64,000 nucleotides of DNA from DATAES01 sp036493595 (GCA_036493595.1 DASXPN010000001.1:6070-70069), one strand, 5' to 3'. Shown: positions 1-9,321, counted from the stretch's first letter. A program made the numbers and translations. Notes: generated from the letters alone by a model not told the origin.

Positions 1-181
1 CGACAGGGGAACGGTCGAGGTGCAGGTCGTGACGCAGTGCTTCACGCTGCGCAGGCGTGGCGACCGGTGCCAGGGTGTACGTGACATCCCCTGGCACCGC
101 GTCGATCAAGAACGACGTGAAGATGGTGACGACCAGCAGCACGACGAAGAGCTGCACCACCCGCACGAGGACCGCGCGCAC
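1..181 (-). CDS. ABC transporter permease, DppB-like (partial, runs off left edge)
   Basis: The first 60 residues of an integral membrane permease begin at a GTG at 181 and continue past the window edge. An in-frame stop lies only two codons upstream, so this start is forced. The N-terminus MRAVLVRVVQLF, a long hydrophobic helix and then IDAVPGD form the classic opening of DppB/OppB-type permeases, which move peptides or related solutes across the inner membrane. The gene sits 47 bp downstream of a family 5 solute-binding lipoprotein on the same strand, so the two almost certainly form one importer operon. Only the first membrane segment is visible, so substrate class cannot be judged. Confidence 0.8.
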   Translation of the reverse strand, partial: MRAVLVRVVQLFVVLLVVTIFTSFLIDAVPGDVTYTLAPVATPAQREALRHDLHLDRSPV

Positions 182-228
182 CGGCTAGCCCCCTCCGCGC
201 GCCGTAGCGCCGTGGCCGGGACTGTTCG

Positions 229-1938
229 TCACTTCGTGACGAACAGTCCAAGCATCGGATGTCCGCTGGCAAGGCCCGGGTTGGGGGCGCTGCCGTCGGG
301 GTTCGGCGGTCCGAGTATCCCGTGGACATGGGTGTCCGTGTCGACGGCCCACACGACCCAGTTGGTCCAGAGGTCGTAGAGCTGCTTCGAGAACTGGCGG
401 TTCAGGTCCTCGTAGTCAGCTTGCCGCTTGGCCGGATCTGGCTCGGTGCGGCCGTTCTGGAGGTCGGCGTTGATGGCCGGATCGTTGAACCCGCTGAAGT
501 TGACCAAGTTGTCGCACGCGGCCGGCGCTGCGTTGTTGCAGTTCCACCACACGAACAACGAATCAGGATCGCTGCCCGGGAAGTTGCGCCAGCCGTACAT
601 CTGGAAGTTCCGTGCAACGGCCACGTTGATGTACTGCGTCTGCTCCACCGAATAGGTCGTGACCTTCATGCCCGCGGCCTGGAACATGCCCGCGACGAAG
701 TTGTTGGTCTCGACGGACTCAGGGTCAGGCGTGCCACCCAGGGTGAACGTGAGGTCCTTGCCGGTGTCGGCCTTGTACGCCGCCACCTCTTGCTTGGCTT
801 GGTCGAGGTTGAACTGCGGGAAGCCCGCATCGGCCAGGTAGCCGACTGCGCCAGGTGCGAACGGACCGCTGGCGATCTGGGGGATGTCCTTGCCTCTCAC
901 ATGGTTCAGGGTCTGGCGGTCGAGGGCGAGTGCGACTGCCTTGCGAGCGTGCTCGTCGGAGAACGGGCTACCCGGGCACACCGTGTCCGTCGCCGGCGCC
1001 GTGCACAGCATGTAGTGGGCGACTTCGGCGAACTTGTCGGACTCGTTGTTGGTGATCTTGCCGTCTTTCGCCAACGCCCGGAGCTGCTCTTCATCGATGC
1101 TGCTGGAGGTGTGGCTGAGCTGGAACTGACCGCTGGTCAGGCCGTTGAGGCGCTGCTGGCCGTCGGGGACGGGCTTGAAGGTGATCGAGTCGAGGTACGG
1201 AAGTTGGTTGCCGTCCTTGTCCTTCTGCCAGTAGGTCGGGTTCTTGTCGACGGTCATGTGGTCGTTCACGACCCACTCCCGCAGCTTGAACGGGCCGGTG
1301 CCGATGAGATCCTTGGCGCAGTCGGCACTGTCGAGTTGGGCTTGGCCCATGATGCCGAGGCGGTTGCTGCTCCACAGGTACGACGGGAAGGCCGGCCATG
1401 CCTGATTGACCGTGACCTGGACGGTCAGCGGGTCGACCACGTCGACGGACTTCACGTAGGGGCCGAACACCAGTGAGAACAGGATCGGGTGCCGGGCCGG
1501 GTAGGCGCCTCGGTAGGCGTCGAGGTTGTTCTTCACGACCTGGGCGTCGAGGGCGCTGCCGTCGGAGAACTTGATGCCGTCACGCAAGCCGATGGTCCAC
1601 ACCGTGAAATCGGCGCTGTGGCCGACGGACTTGGCCAGGTACGGCACGAAGTTGCCCTTGTCGTCGGGGACCGTCAGCGTGTCGTAGAGGGCCCGGACGT
1701 AGTTCTCGCCCGAGATGTCGAGCTGCGCCTCTGGCAGACACAGGCCGCCCGCGTCCTCCGCTTCCTGCGCGTACACGACGCTGCCGCCCTCGACGGGCTT
1801 CGTCGTGTCAGAGCTGCCCACCTGCGTGGTGGCGCCGGTGCTCTTCTTGCTGGAGCACGCAGCCGCGACCATCAAGGCGATGAGCAACAAACCGACGACA
1901 CGTCGACCTGTCGAACGCGACGAAACGGAATTCGACAC
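229..1938 (-). CDS. ABC transporter substrate-binding lipoprotein, family 5
   Basis: A 569-aa extracytoplasmic solute-binding protein of the peptide/nickel/opine class (SBP_bac_5) that captures substrate for the permease downstream. The start is GTG at 1938, four bases after a run of six G; a longer reading frame upstream would bury the signal peptide. Residues 11-28 form a lipoprotein signal ending in a lipobox (MVAAAC, Cys28), so the mature protein is anchored to the outer face of the membrane. The body has the family's pattern, including YVRALYDTL, the FSDG element and GTGPFKLREW, and its length is typical. Ligand cannot be told from sequence. Confidence 0.9.
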   Translation of the reverse strand: MSNSVSSRSTGRRVVGLLLIALMVAAACSSKKSTGATTQVGSSDTTKPVEGGSVVYAQEAEDAGGLCLPEAQLDISGENYVRALYDTLTVPDDKGNFVPYLAKSVGHSADFTVWTIGLRDGIKFSDGSALDAQVVKNNLDAYRGAYPARHPILFSLVFGPYVKSVDVVDPLTVQVTVNQAWPAFPSYLWSSNRLGIMGQAQLDSADCAKDLIGTGPFKLREWVVNDHMTVDKNPTYWQKDKDGNQLPYLDSITFKPVPDGQQRLNGLTSGQFQLSHTSSSIDEEQLRALAKDGKITNNESDKFAEVAHYMLCTAPATDTVCPGSPFSDEHARKAVALALDRQTLNHVRGKDIPQIASGPFAPGAVGYLADAGFPQFNLDQAKQEVAAYKADTGKDLTFTLGGTPDPESVETNNFVAGMFQAAGMKVTTYSVEQTQYINVAVARNFQMYGWRNFPGSDPDSLFVWWNCNNAAPAACDNLVNFSGFNDPAINADLQNGRTEPDPAKRQADYEDLNRQFSKQLYDLWTNWVVWAVDTDTHVHGILGPPNPDGSAPNPGLASGHPMLGLFVTK

Positions 1939-2128
1939 AGTTCCCCCCGGAATGTTGATTCCACAGGGCGGCGTAGGAACCTGACGGCTGGCCCTCACGA
2001 CGCCCCACCAAGTTGTGACGACCGGCACACGCCGTCGGATCGGGAACCTAAGCCGGGAGTGTCGCGGTGTCAACAATCATGGGAAGAATCCGCACCGTGA
2101 TCGGCACAGTCGCTGACAAAGGGCGCAG

Positions 2129-2506
2129 TCAGGCAGCAACGAGCGCGTGCCACTGCGCCAGGACGACCTCGGCGGCCGTGTTCGGCAGCGCGGGATCACG
2201 CTCGGCCACCAGCACCCGCGCTGCTTCCGATGCGGCGCGGGCGACCACGGTTGCGTCTTCGCGGCTGACCGGCACCGCGGATCGCCCGACCGCCTCGAGC
2301 AGCGCGACCGATGCGGAGTGGGCCGCCAGACCGGCTTCGCGTGAACGGTGGCAACGCCGGAGCGTGGCGCCGATGGTGATGGTCGCCCGCCACCACGAGA
2401 CCTCACCGTCGACCGAATCCAGGTCATGGCGTAGCGCGATCGCGAGTGCAGTGATGGCCTGACCACTCAGGTCTCGTAGCCGCTCGTTGAACTCGTCTGG
2501 ATCCAC
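2129..2506 (-). CDS. Small alpha-helical hypothetical protein
   Basis: A 125-aa, alanine-rich, predicted all-helical protein with no signal peptide or membrane segment. The GTG start at 2506 has a good upstream AGGTGAGG. I do not recognise a named family. A short conserved-looking WWRATITIGATLRRC stretch lies mid-protein. It stands between the solute-binding protein and the methyltransferase on the same strand but is separated by about 190 bp on each side, so it is probably its own transcript. Coding status rests on codon pattern and ribosome site rather than homology. Confidence 0.55.
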   Translation of the reverse strand: MDPDEFNERLRDLSGQAITALAIALRHDLDSVDGEVSWWRATITIGATLRRCHRSREAGLAAHSASVALLEAVGRSAVPVSREDATVVARAASEAARVLVAERDPALPNTAAEVVLAQWHALVAA

Positions 2507-2586
2507 GTCCTCACCTCTCCGACGTGCAGCCCGCCCCGGTACGCCTGGACATCTGCGTTGTGGGTTTACGTCTCATCGGAAGACGG

Positions 2587-2613
2587 TCGGAATCGTTGAG
2601 CGAAACGATCCGA
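2587..2613 (-). terminator. Hairpin between methyltransferase and small hypothetical gene
   Basis: Arms ATCGTT (2592-2597) and AACGAT (2604-2609) pair across a 6-nt loop. The stem extends by TCGG/CCGA with a single bulged A. It lies in the 185-bp gap after the methyltransferase stop, in the orientation expected for its 3' end. There is no T-run, as is common in G+C-rich actinomycetes, so termination is an inference. Confidence 0.4.
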
Positions 2614-2691
2614 ACGGCCTACTCCCGCGTGAGCCGCACGAGGTGGATGGTCGTGGGGCGGGTGGGTTACGCCGCGCTGCGCGGGCGCCCG

Positions 2692-3348
2692 CTACTTCTT
2701 GCGCGCGAGCGTCAGACCGTCGCCGATGGGCAACATCACGACGTCGACGCGGTCATCGGATGCGAGCCGGTCGTTGAAGGCGCGCAGCGCCACCGTGTCG
2801 TCGCTCGTGTCGGCGTCGTCGATGATCCGGCCCGACCACAACACGTTGTCGACGAGGATGGCGCCGCCCGGTCGCAGCTTCCCGATGATCTCCTCGTAGT
2901 ACGCGACGTAGTTGGTCTTGTCGGCGTCGATGAACGCAAGGTCGATCGTGGGATCCGTCGGCAGCGAGCGCAGCGTCTCGATCGCGGGCGCGATGCGAAG
3001 GTCGATGCGATCGGCGACCCCGGCACGCTCCCAGTGGCGACGGCCGATCGCCGTCCATTCCTCGCTGACGTCACAGCAGATGAGGCGCCCGCTCGGCGCG
3101 AGCCCGCGGGCGATGCACAGCGACGAGTAGCCGGTGAAGGTGCCGACCTCGACCGCGTTCTTCACGCCGAGAAGTTGGGTGAACATCGTCATGAACGCGC
3201 CCTGTTCGGGTCCGATCTGCATGCCCGAGACGCGTCCGAGCGTCGACGTCTCCTCCATCAGCGATCGCTGCACCTCGTCCGGTTGCGCGCTGTGGGCGAG
3301 CAGGTACGCGTGAAGGTCCGGTGTGATCTCGATCGACGTGCGGTTCAC
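2692..3348 (-). CDS. O-methyltransferase, caffeoyl-CoA OMT-like (Methyltransf_3)
   Basis: A 218-aa S-adenosylmethionine-dependent O-methyltransferase. It has the Rossmann motif I VEVGTFTGYSSLCIARGL, then LICCDVSEEW, the acidic FIDADKTNYVAYYE metal/substrate region and GGAILVDNVLWSG, in the family's usual order and spacing. The GTG start at 3348 gives the standard family length and leaves 22 bp to the upstream transglycosylase gene on the same strand, so co-transcription is likely. Members methylate catechol-type hydroxyls with a divalent metal. The natural acceptor here is unknown. Confidence 0.88.
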   Translation of the reverse strand: MNRTSIEITPDLHAYLLAHSAQPDEVQRSLMEETSTLGRVSGMQIGPEQGAFMTMFTQLLGVKNAVEVGTFTGYSSLCIARGLAPSGRLICCDVSEEWTAIGRRHWERAGVADRIDLRIAPAIETLRSLPTDPTIDLAFIDADKTNYVAYYEEIIGKLRPGGAILVDNVLWSGRIIDDADTSDDTVALRAFNDRLASDDRVDVVMLPIGDGLTLARKK

Positions 3349-3370
3349 GGCCCGGAGGCTAACGGGAGGC

Positions 3371-4636
3371 CTACGACGGCAGACCGAGCGCGGCGTAGGC
3401 CTTCGCGAAGCTGAGCACTTCCGCGGCGTACGCGTCGGAGTGGTTGTAGCTGAGGAAGCCACGGGTCATGTCGTCGTCCGTCTGCATGGGGCCGGACGCG
3501 CAGAGGTAGCGAGCGGCCGCTGCTGCCGCGTCGTAGATGTTGTTCGGATCGGCGACGCCGTCACCGTTGCCGTCTCGTGCGTACCGGCGCCACGTCGACG
3601 GGATGAATTGCATCGGGCCGACGGCGCGGTCGTAGACGGGATCGCCGTCCAGCGCGCCGCCATCGGAGTCGGGGATGGCCTGCGTGTCGTTCTGCCCGTC
3701 GAGCGGGATGCCCACGATGCGCTGGCTCGTGTCACCGTTGAACAGCAGCGTCGATCCGCCGAACTGCCCGTGCTTGCTCTCCACCCGGGTGATCCCGGCG
3801 AGCGCCCACCACGGGATGCCGCAACCGGGGTCAGTGGCCGCTGACGACGCGGCCGCGCGCCGGTACGCGTCGAACGCGACGAGTTGGAAGTCTGCGCCGA
3901 GGACGGTGGCCGTCACGCGTGTCTGTTCGAGATCGACCTGGGCTTGCGCGACGGCGGCGGAGTAGCGCGCTTCGTCCGCCGCGGCCTGCTGCTGTGACTG
4001 CTGTGCCTCGACCGACTGTTGGCGTACGGCCGTGCGCTGCGTGAGGACGTCGTTCATGCTCTTGGTCAACCGGTCGAGGTCGTCGCGCGCGCTTGCCGCC
4101 TTGTCGGCCTGGCCCGCGCTCACGGTCTGGGTCAGGCCCTGCTTGTCGAGTGTCTCGGTCGCGGTGGCGAGATCCTCGGTATCCGTGCTGTCGGTGGTGG
4201 TGCCGTTCACGTAGCTCTCGATGGCGATGGCGCGCAGGCTGGCGCGTGCGGACGCGAGGTCGACGGTTGCCTGCTTCTTCTGCTCGGTCTGCGTCGCGAG
4301 TTGCGTCGTGAGGCTGGTGTCCTGGAGTTGGAGTTGGTCGAGCTCGCTGGCGCTGTTCGACGCGATCTGCTGGGCCGTGGACAGTGCGGCGGCGGCGGTG
4401 TTGTACCGGGTCGCTGCGGCCCGGTAGTCGAGGCTGTCGACCGCGACGGTGTCGAGCGCGGGCGACACCTGGGCCCGCGACGCGGGCGCGGCAACCGACG
4501 CGGGAGCGGCAGGCGATGCGGGAGCCGCACGCGAGGCGGCGGCGGGCGGGGCCGTCGCGGCGGCGAGCGCGCAGGAGCTGGCCAGCGTGAGCGCGGCCAC
4601 GGAAACACCCGCCAAACGAGACAACCGCCGTGTCAT
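3371..4636 (-). CDS. Secreted lytic murein transglycosylase with N-terminal coiled coil
   Basis: A 421-aa exported cell-wall enzyme. ATG at 4636 is followed by MTRRLSRLAG and a hydrophobic signal sequence, an Ala/Pro-rich linker, and a long Gln/Ala-rich coiled coil over roughly residues 60-245. The C-terminal third is an SLT/lysozyme-like fold with the catalytic glutamate in RVES (Glu286) and AVGPMQFIPSTW, then YDAAAAAARYLC. A D-rich insert GNGDGVADPNN resembles a calcium loop often found in actinomycete homologues. The enzyme would cleave peptidoglycan between MurNAc and GlcNAc outside the membrane. It diverges from the crotonase gene with only 49 bp between starts. Confidence 0.85.
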   Translation of the reverse strand: MTRRLSRLAGVSVAALTLASSCALAAATAPPAAASRAAPASPAAPASVAAPASRAQVSPALDTVAVDSLDYRAAATRYNTAAAALSTAQQIASNSASELDQLQLQDTSLTTQLATQTEQKKQATVDLASARASLRAIAIESYVNGTTTDSTDTEDLATATETLDKQGLTQTVSAGQADKAASARDDLDRLTKSMNDVLTQRTAVRQQSVEAQQSQQQAAADEARYSAAVAQAQVDLEQTRVTATVLGADFQLVAFDAYRRAAASSAATDPGCGIPWWALAGITRVESKHGQFGGSTLLFNGDTSQRIVGIPLDGQNDTQAIPDSDGGALDGDPVYDRAVGPMQFIPSTWRRYARDGNGDGVADPNNIYDAAAAAARYLCASGPMQTDDDMTRGFLSYNHSDAYAAEVLSFAKAYAALGLPS

Positions 4637-4685
4637 GACCCGCACAGTGTTGCGGGTCCACGGACTCCGGGGGGACCATGGGCGG

Positions 4686-5495
4686 ATGTCCGATCGAGTG
4701 AGCATCGCCATCGACGGAGGGGTCGCCGACGTGCGCCTCAACCGCCCCGACAAGATGAATGCAGTGGACGGCGCCATGTTCAGCGCCCTGGTGGAGGCGG
4801 GCGAGGGTCTGAAGACCGACCCATCGGTGCGGGTCGTGGTGCTGTCCGGAGAGGGCAGGGGGTTCTGCGCCGGCCTCGACTTCGACAGCTTCAAGGCGAT
4901 GGACGGGGGCGATTTCGGGGCCGGGCTCGGCGATGCGCCGAAGCGCGAGCGCGACCGCATCACCAACGTGGGCCAGCAGGCGGCCTACGTGTGGACGGAG
5001 ATGCCGGCGCCGGTCATCGCCGCGCTGCACGGCCCCGCACTCGGTGCCGGGTTCCAGATCGCACTGGCGGCGGACATCCGCTTCATCGCCCCCGACGCGA
5101 AGATGTCGGTCCTCGAGATCCGCTGGGGGCTCGTGCCGGACATGACCGGCACGCAGATGCTCCCGCGCCTCGTCGGTCTCGACGTCGCGAAGGAGCTGGC
5201 GTTCACGGGTCGGATGGTGTCGGGCGAAGAGGCGGTCGAGATCGGCCTCGCGACCCATCTGGCCGACGATCCGCGTGCGGACGCACTCGAGCTCGCGAAG
5301 GAGATCGCGTCGAAGAGCCCGCCCGCCATCCGCGGGGTCAAGGCGCTGATCAACATGGCAGGCCAGGTGCCGCTGGCCGACGGGTTCAAGGCCGAGGAGC
5401 GCACCATGGGCTCGCTCATCGGTGGCCCCGGCAACATCGAGGCGATCCAGGCCTACTTCGAAAAGCGCGACCCCGTGTTCCACGACGTGACCTGA
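4686..5495 (+). CDS. Enoyl-CoA hydratase/isomerase (crotonase) family protein
   Basis: A 269-aa crotonase-fold enzyme acting on acyl-CoA thioesters in the cytoplasm. The start MSDRVSIAIDGGVADVRLNR is preceded by GGGG at a fair distance. GEGRGFCAGLDFDSF and HGPALGAGFQIALAADIRF build the oxyanion hole that holds the CoA thioester, and VLEIRWGLVPDMTG covers the usual acidic-residue segment. Whether it hydrates, isomerises or hydrolyses cannot be fixed from the sequence. The gene stands alone between a divergent transglycosylase and a convergent gamma-glutamyltransferase. Confidence 0.88.
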   Translation: MSDRVSIAIDGGVADVRLNRPDKMNAVDGAMFSALVEAGEGLKTDPSVRVVVLSGEGRGFCAGLDFDSFKAMDGGDFGAGLGDAPKRERDRITNVGQQAAYVWTEMPAPVIAALHGPALGAGFQIALAADIRFIAPDAKMSVLEIRWGLVPDMTGTQMLPRLVGLDVAKELAFTGRMVSGEEAVEIGLATHLADDPRADALELAKEIASKSPPAIRGVKALINMAGQVPLADGFKAEERTMGSLIGGPGNIEAIQAYFEKRDPVFHDVT

Positions 5496-5504
5496 ATGGT
5501 GGTG

Positions 5505-5533
5505 CGTTGTGGCCCCCCAGAGGGGATACAACG
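5505..5533. terminator. Bidirectional hairpin between convergent crotonase and GGT genes
   Basis: Outer arms CGTTGT and ACAACG enclose an inner CCCC/GGGG stem, separated by a small internal loop. The element fills the 56-bp gap between two convergent stop codons, which is the expected place for a shared terminator. Function is inferred from symmetry and position only. Confidence 0.5.
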
Positions 5534-5551
5534 ACCCCTTGTTCGGCTCGT

Positions 5552-7153
5552 TCAGTAGCCGATGGCGTCGCCGGTGAGGGCTCTCGGGTCGGCAGCACCC
5601 GCCAGTCCCAACGGGGTCACCTCGATGAGCTGCGCGTGGCCGAACGTTCCGGTCATGCCGTCGACGACGTCGACCTGGTGACCGCGTTCGCGCAGGCCGT
5701 CCGCCCACGCCGCCTCGGCGTCGGACTCGATGCACACGACCGTCGCGTCCGGGTCGGCCCACGTGTCGAACCCACCTGACGCCGGCTGGCGCAACGCCCA
5801 CCGAGGCGCGCCGATGGCGGCGCCCGCGGACTGTCCGTGAAGGAACACGCGTGCGAGGAGCTGGAGCAGGATCTGCGGTTGCGTGTCGCCGCCCATCGTG
5901 CCGATCACGGCGCGCAGCGATCCGTCGGGCTCGGTCACGAGTGCAGGTGCCAGCGTGTGGGGCGGGCGACGGCCGGGTGCGTACTCCGCGGGATGCCCGG
6001 GTTCGAGCGAGAAGCCGATGCCGCGGTTGTGCAGTCCGATGCCGGTGGCCGGCTCGAAGATCAACGACCCGAATCCCGACGCGTTCGACTGGATGAGCGA
6101 CACGCCCATGCGGTCGCGGTCAACCGCGCACAGGAACATCGTGTCGCCCGCGGCTGCCGGTGATCGCAAGGCGGAGCGGCGCGCCGGATCGACGAGCGCT
6201 CGGCGTCGCGCCACCTCGGGCGCGTCGAGCAGCGGTTGCACGTCGGCGCCTTCGTGCAGGACGGCCGGACGATCGTGGCCCGCGGCCCGCGCCGACTCGA
6301 CGAGCAGATGCGCCCACGAGCTCTCGTCGGGCGTCTCGGGCAGATCGAGACCCGACGCGATCGCGGCACCGAGCAGCGTGAGGTATCCCTGCGAGTTTGG
6401 CGGGATGGTCCACACGTCGTGGTCCCACACCCGTAACCGCAGCGGCTCGACCCAGTCGGCAGTCGGCCTCGTCAGATCCGACGCGTCGTACTCGCCGGCG
6501 CCGAGCTCGAGCAGGCCTTCGCCGAATGGGCCTTGGTAGAAGCCCGACCGGCCGTGCGTGACGACGGCCTCGAGCGCGAGCGCCACACCCGGCCGCCGCA
6601 CAGGATCCCCGTGCCGGAGCCGGCCGTTGCCGGCGAGGTCCTCGGTGCCGGGAATGCCACGCAGCAACTGCACCGCGGCCGCGAGGAACGGTGACGCCGG
6701 GAAACCGCTCGCGGCGTAGACGACGGCGGGCTCGAGCACGACCGCAAGCGGTAGACGTCCGTACCGGTCGTGCAACGCGAGCCAGCCGTCGACGCAGCCA
6801 GGTACCGGCACGGACCGAATGTCGCCCGTGAACGGCATCGTCGAGTGACCGTCGAGGCGCAGCTGTACTGCGTCTGCGCCGCGGCCGGCGCGCCCTGACG
6901 AGTTGAGCGCGGCGGGGGTTGCGTTCCCGTCGTGGACGAGCGCGAAGAGATCGCCGCCCATGCCACACAAGTGCGGGCACGTCACCGCGACGACTGCGCT
7001 GGCGGCGACCGCGGCGTCTGCCGCGCTTCCGCCGCCTTGCAGCATGGACACTCCGGCCGCCGACGCGAGCTGGTCGACCGACGCGACCATCCCGCGCGGC
7101 GCGTGCCGGGTGGTCGTGCCGCGCTGAGGAGCGCCGCGGGTGGGAGCGGGCAT
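5552..7153 (-). CDS. Gamma-glutamyltransferase family protein
   Basis: A 533-aa Ntn-hydrolase of the gamma-glutamyltranspeptidase family. GMVASVDQLASAAGVSMLQ and GGSAADAAVAASAVVAVTCPH match the conserved large-subunit start, followed by GMGGDLF. A GDTMFLCAVD segment is where autoprocessing at threonine would release the small subunit. Downstream are SLIQSNASGFGS and RRPPHTLAPALV. No signal peptide is seen, so this is likely a cytoplasmic homologue whose substrate may not be glutathione. ATG at 7153 is the first good start and gives the usual length. It is divergent from nudC with 27 bp between the starts. Confidence 0.85.
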   Translation of the reverse strand: MPAPTRGAPQRGTTTRHAPRGMVASVDQLASAAGVSMLQGGGSAADAAVAASAVVAVTCPHLCGMGGDLFALVHDGNATPAALNSSGRAGRGADAVQLRLDGHSTMPFTGDIRSVPVPGCVDGWLALHDRYGRLPLAVVLEPAVVYAASGFPASPFLAAAVQLLRGIPGTEDLAGNGRLRHGDPVRRPGVALALEAVVTHGRSGFYQGPFGEGLLELGAGEYDASDLTRPTADWVEPLRLRVWDHDVWTIPPNSQGYLTLLGAAIASGLDLPETPDESSWAHLLVESARAAGHDRPAVLHEGADVQPLLDAPEVARRRALVDPARRSALRSPAAAGDTMFLCAVDRDRMGVSLIQSNASGFGSLIFEPATGIGLHNRGIGFSLEPGHPAEYAPGRRPPHTLAPALVTEPDGSLRAVIGTMGGDTQPQILLQLLARVFLHGQSAGAAIGAPRWALRQPASGGFDTWADPDATVVCIESDAEAAWADGLRERGHQVDVVDGMTGTFGHAQLIEVTPLGLAGAADPRALTGDAIGY

Positions 7154-7180
7154 CGGTGGCGAAGTTACTGTCGGGATGTC

Positions 7181-7966
7181 ATGCGCGCCGCCCGGTTCGT
7201 TCCCCTCCTGGAGCTCCCGCCGGACAGCACCGACGCGATCGTGTTCACAGTGGGCGCCGGCACGGTCGCGGTTCTCGACAGCGGGAGCGTCGACGTCGAC
7301 CACGACCTCACTGCGGCGATCTCGATGGGGCGGCTCGACGGGCGACCGTGCTTCGCGATCGCGGTCGACAGCGACGACCACGACGGCGCGCTGCCGCTCA
7401 TGGGTCTGTGGGGACGGGTCGACGAGACGACGTGGACGCTCGCCGGCCGGGCGGTGCAACTCGTGGAGTGGGATCGCACGCACCGGTTCTGCGGACGGTG
7501 CGCGACGCCGACCGAACCATCGGCGGGCGAGCGAGCGCGACGTTGTCCCGCGTGCGGGCTGCTCGCGTTCCCGCGCCTCGCGCCGGCGATCATCGTGCTG
7601 ATCGAGCGCGACGACGGACGAGCGTTGCTGGCGCGAGGCGTCACGTTCCCCGTCCCGATGTACAGCTGCCTCGCCGGCTTCGTGGAGCCGGGCGAGACGC
7701 TCGAGGAAGCGGTCCACCGCGAAGTGTCCGAAGAGGTCGGGCTCGACCTCGATGGCGTGCGGTACTGGGCCAGCCAACCCTGGCCGTTCCCGCATTCGCT
7801 CATGCTCGGCTTCAACGCGCACTACGCGGGCGGCGACATCGTCCTCGACGAGGACGAGATCGTCGACGCGCAGTGGTACGCGCCCGACGACCTACCGCCC
7901 ATCCCACCCGGCCTGAGCATCGCCCGCCGGCTGATCGACGACTGGGTCGAACGCAGCCGGACATGA
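7181..7966 (+). CDS. nudC: NAD(+) diphosphatase / NADH pyrophosphatase NudC
   Basis: A 261-aa Nudix hydrolase that splits NAD(H) into NMN(H) and AMP, and in some bacteria removes NAD caps from RNA. Four cysteines (C104, C107, C122, C125) form the zinc ribbon. The Nudix box follows as GFVEPGETLEEAVHREVSEE from Gly166. The NudC-specific signature SQPWPFPHS lies at about residues 198-206, which separates this subfamily from other Nudix enzymes. ATG at 7181 is chosen because it gives the family's N-terminal domain and matches the divergent promoter gap. It overlaps the next gene by ATGA, so the two are translationally coupled. Confidence 0.93.
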   Translation: MRAARFVPLLELPPDSTDAIVFTVGAGTVAVLDSGSVDVDHDLTAAISMGRLDGRPCFAIAVDSDDHDGALPLMGLWGRVDETTWTLAGRAVQLVEWDRTHRFCGRCATPTEPSAGERARRCPACGLLAFPRLAPAIIVLIERDDGRALLARGVTFPVPMYSCLAGFVEPGETLEEAVHREVSEEVGLDLDGVRYWASQPWPFPHSLMLGFNAHYAGGDIVLDEDEIVDAQWYAPDDLPPIPPGLSIARRLIDDWVERSRT

Positions 7967-9309
7967 TCGACGAGCTGCGCTCCGTCGTGGGGCCGGCCCA
8001 TGTGCTGACCGATCCCTCGGTCACGTCGTCGTACACGACCGACTGGACGGGCCGCTTCGCCGGCCGCACACCCGCGGTCGTTCGTCCCGGATCGACGGAT
8101 GAAGTCGCGGCCGTGCTCGACGTGTGCGCCCGTCACGGCGCCGCGGTTGTGCCCCAGGGCGGCAACACCGGGTTGGTCGCCGGTGGCGTCCCGTTGGAGG
8201 ACGAGGTCGTGTTGTCATTGCGCCGCCTCGACGCCATCGAACCGGATGCGGTCGATGGTGCCGCGGGTCAGCTCACGGCCGGTGCGGGCGCGTCGATCGC
8301 CGCGATCCGCCGCGCGGCTCGCGAGGCCGGGTGGGACTACGGCGTCGACTGGGCGGCACGCGACACGGCAACCATCGGCGGCTCGATCGCGACGAACGCC
8401 GGGGGGGTCCGTGTCCTTCGCTACGGCGACACGCGCGCGCAGCTCCTCGGAGTCGAAGCGGTGCTGGCGGACGGCTCGGTCGTCTCGCACCTCTCTGGGT
8501 TGTTGAAGGACAACACCGGCTATCACCTCCCTTCGCTCATGTGCGGAAGCGAAGGCACGCTGGCAGTCGTCACCAAGGCGCGCCTTCGGCTCGTGCCGCG
8601 CCACGACGAGCGCGTCGTCGCGTTGCTCGGCTTCGCGGACCTCGACGCCGCGCTCGACGCGTGCGCCGATTTGCGACGGACACAGCCTTCACTCGAAGCA
8701 GTGGAGCTGTTCTTCGCCGAGGGCGTTGCGCTCGTGCGCGAGCAACTCGCGCTGCCCCCGCCGCCGGTTGTCGCCGAGGTATACCTGCTCGTGGAGTGCG
8801 CCGACCGAGTCGACCCGTCGGACGCACTGGCGGCGGAGGTGAGCCGGCTCGACACGAAGGACGTCGCGGTCGCGGTCGAGCCTGCGCAACGCGCCGCGCT
8901 GTGGCGTTACCGCGAGGATCACACGGAGGCGATCAACGCCATCGGTCCGCCCCACAAGCTGGACGTGACGTTGCCGCAGGCCGAGCTCACTCCATTCGTC
9001 CGAGCGGTACGTACCAAGGTCGCGTCGATCGAACCCGGGGCGCGTGTGTGGCTGTTCGGGCACGCCGCCGACGGCAACCTCCACGTCAACGTCACCGGCG
9101 TACAGCCCGGCGACGAACGCATCGACGACGCCGTGCTCCGTCTCGTGGCGGACCGCGGCGGCAGCATCTCCGCCGAGCACGGCGTCGGCACGGCGAAGAA
9201 GAAGTGGCTCTCGCTCAACCGCAGCGACGCCGAGCTCGCCGCCATGCGCGCCATCAAGCACGCGCTCGACCCGCACGGCATCCTCAACCCCCACGTCTTG
9301 CTCCCCTGA
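7963..9309 (+). CDS. FAD-linked dehydrogenase (D-2-hydroxyacid / glycolate oxidase GlcD type)
   Basis: A 448-aa flavoprotein. The PCMH-type FAD-binding domain shows PQGGNTGLVAGGVP and ATIGGSIATNAGGVRVLRYG near residues 60-155. The C-terminal FAD-oxidase domain contains LFGHAADGNLHVNVTG and ISAEHGVGTAKKKWL, which hold the metal and substrate-binding histidines. Family members oxidise D-lactate, D-2-hydroxyglutarate or glycolate. Unlike the glcD at 35,048 it has no E/F partners beside it, so the electron acceptor is unclear. The start ATG overlaps the nudC stop by four bases. Confidence 0.88.
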   Translation: MIDELRSVVGPAHVLTDPSVTSSYTTDWTGRFAGRTPAVVRPGSTDEVAAVLDVCARHGAAVVPQGGNTGLVAGGVPLEDEVVLSLRRLDAIEPDAVDGAAGQLTAGAGASIAAIRRAAREAGWDYGVDWAARDTATIGGSIATNAGGVRVLRYGDTRAQLLGVEAVLADGSVVSHLSGLLKDNTGYHLPSLMCGSEGTLAVVTKARLRLVPRHDERVVALLGFADLDAALDACADLRRTQPSLEAVELFFAEGVALVREQLALPPPPVVAEVYLLVECADRVDPSDALAAEVSRLDTKDVAVAVEPAQRAALWRYREDHTEAINAIGPPHKLDVTLPQAELTPFVRAVRTKVASIEPGARVWLFGHAADGNLHVNVTGVQPGDERIDDAVLRLVADRGGSISAEHGVGTAKKKWLSLNRSDAELAAMRAIKHALDPHGILNPHVLLP

Positions 9310-9321
9310 CGCGTCACCGCC

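Noticed and set aside
259..1476. Long open frame opposite the solute-binding lipoprotein gene
   Set aside because: It is antisense to a clear lipoprotein with signal peptide and family motifs; its Arg/Val/Ala-rich translation is the usual shadow in G+C-rich DNA. Many other long antisense frames (for example 4019-5779, 27736-29145, 38926-40200 region on plus) were dropped for the same reason.
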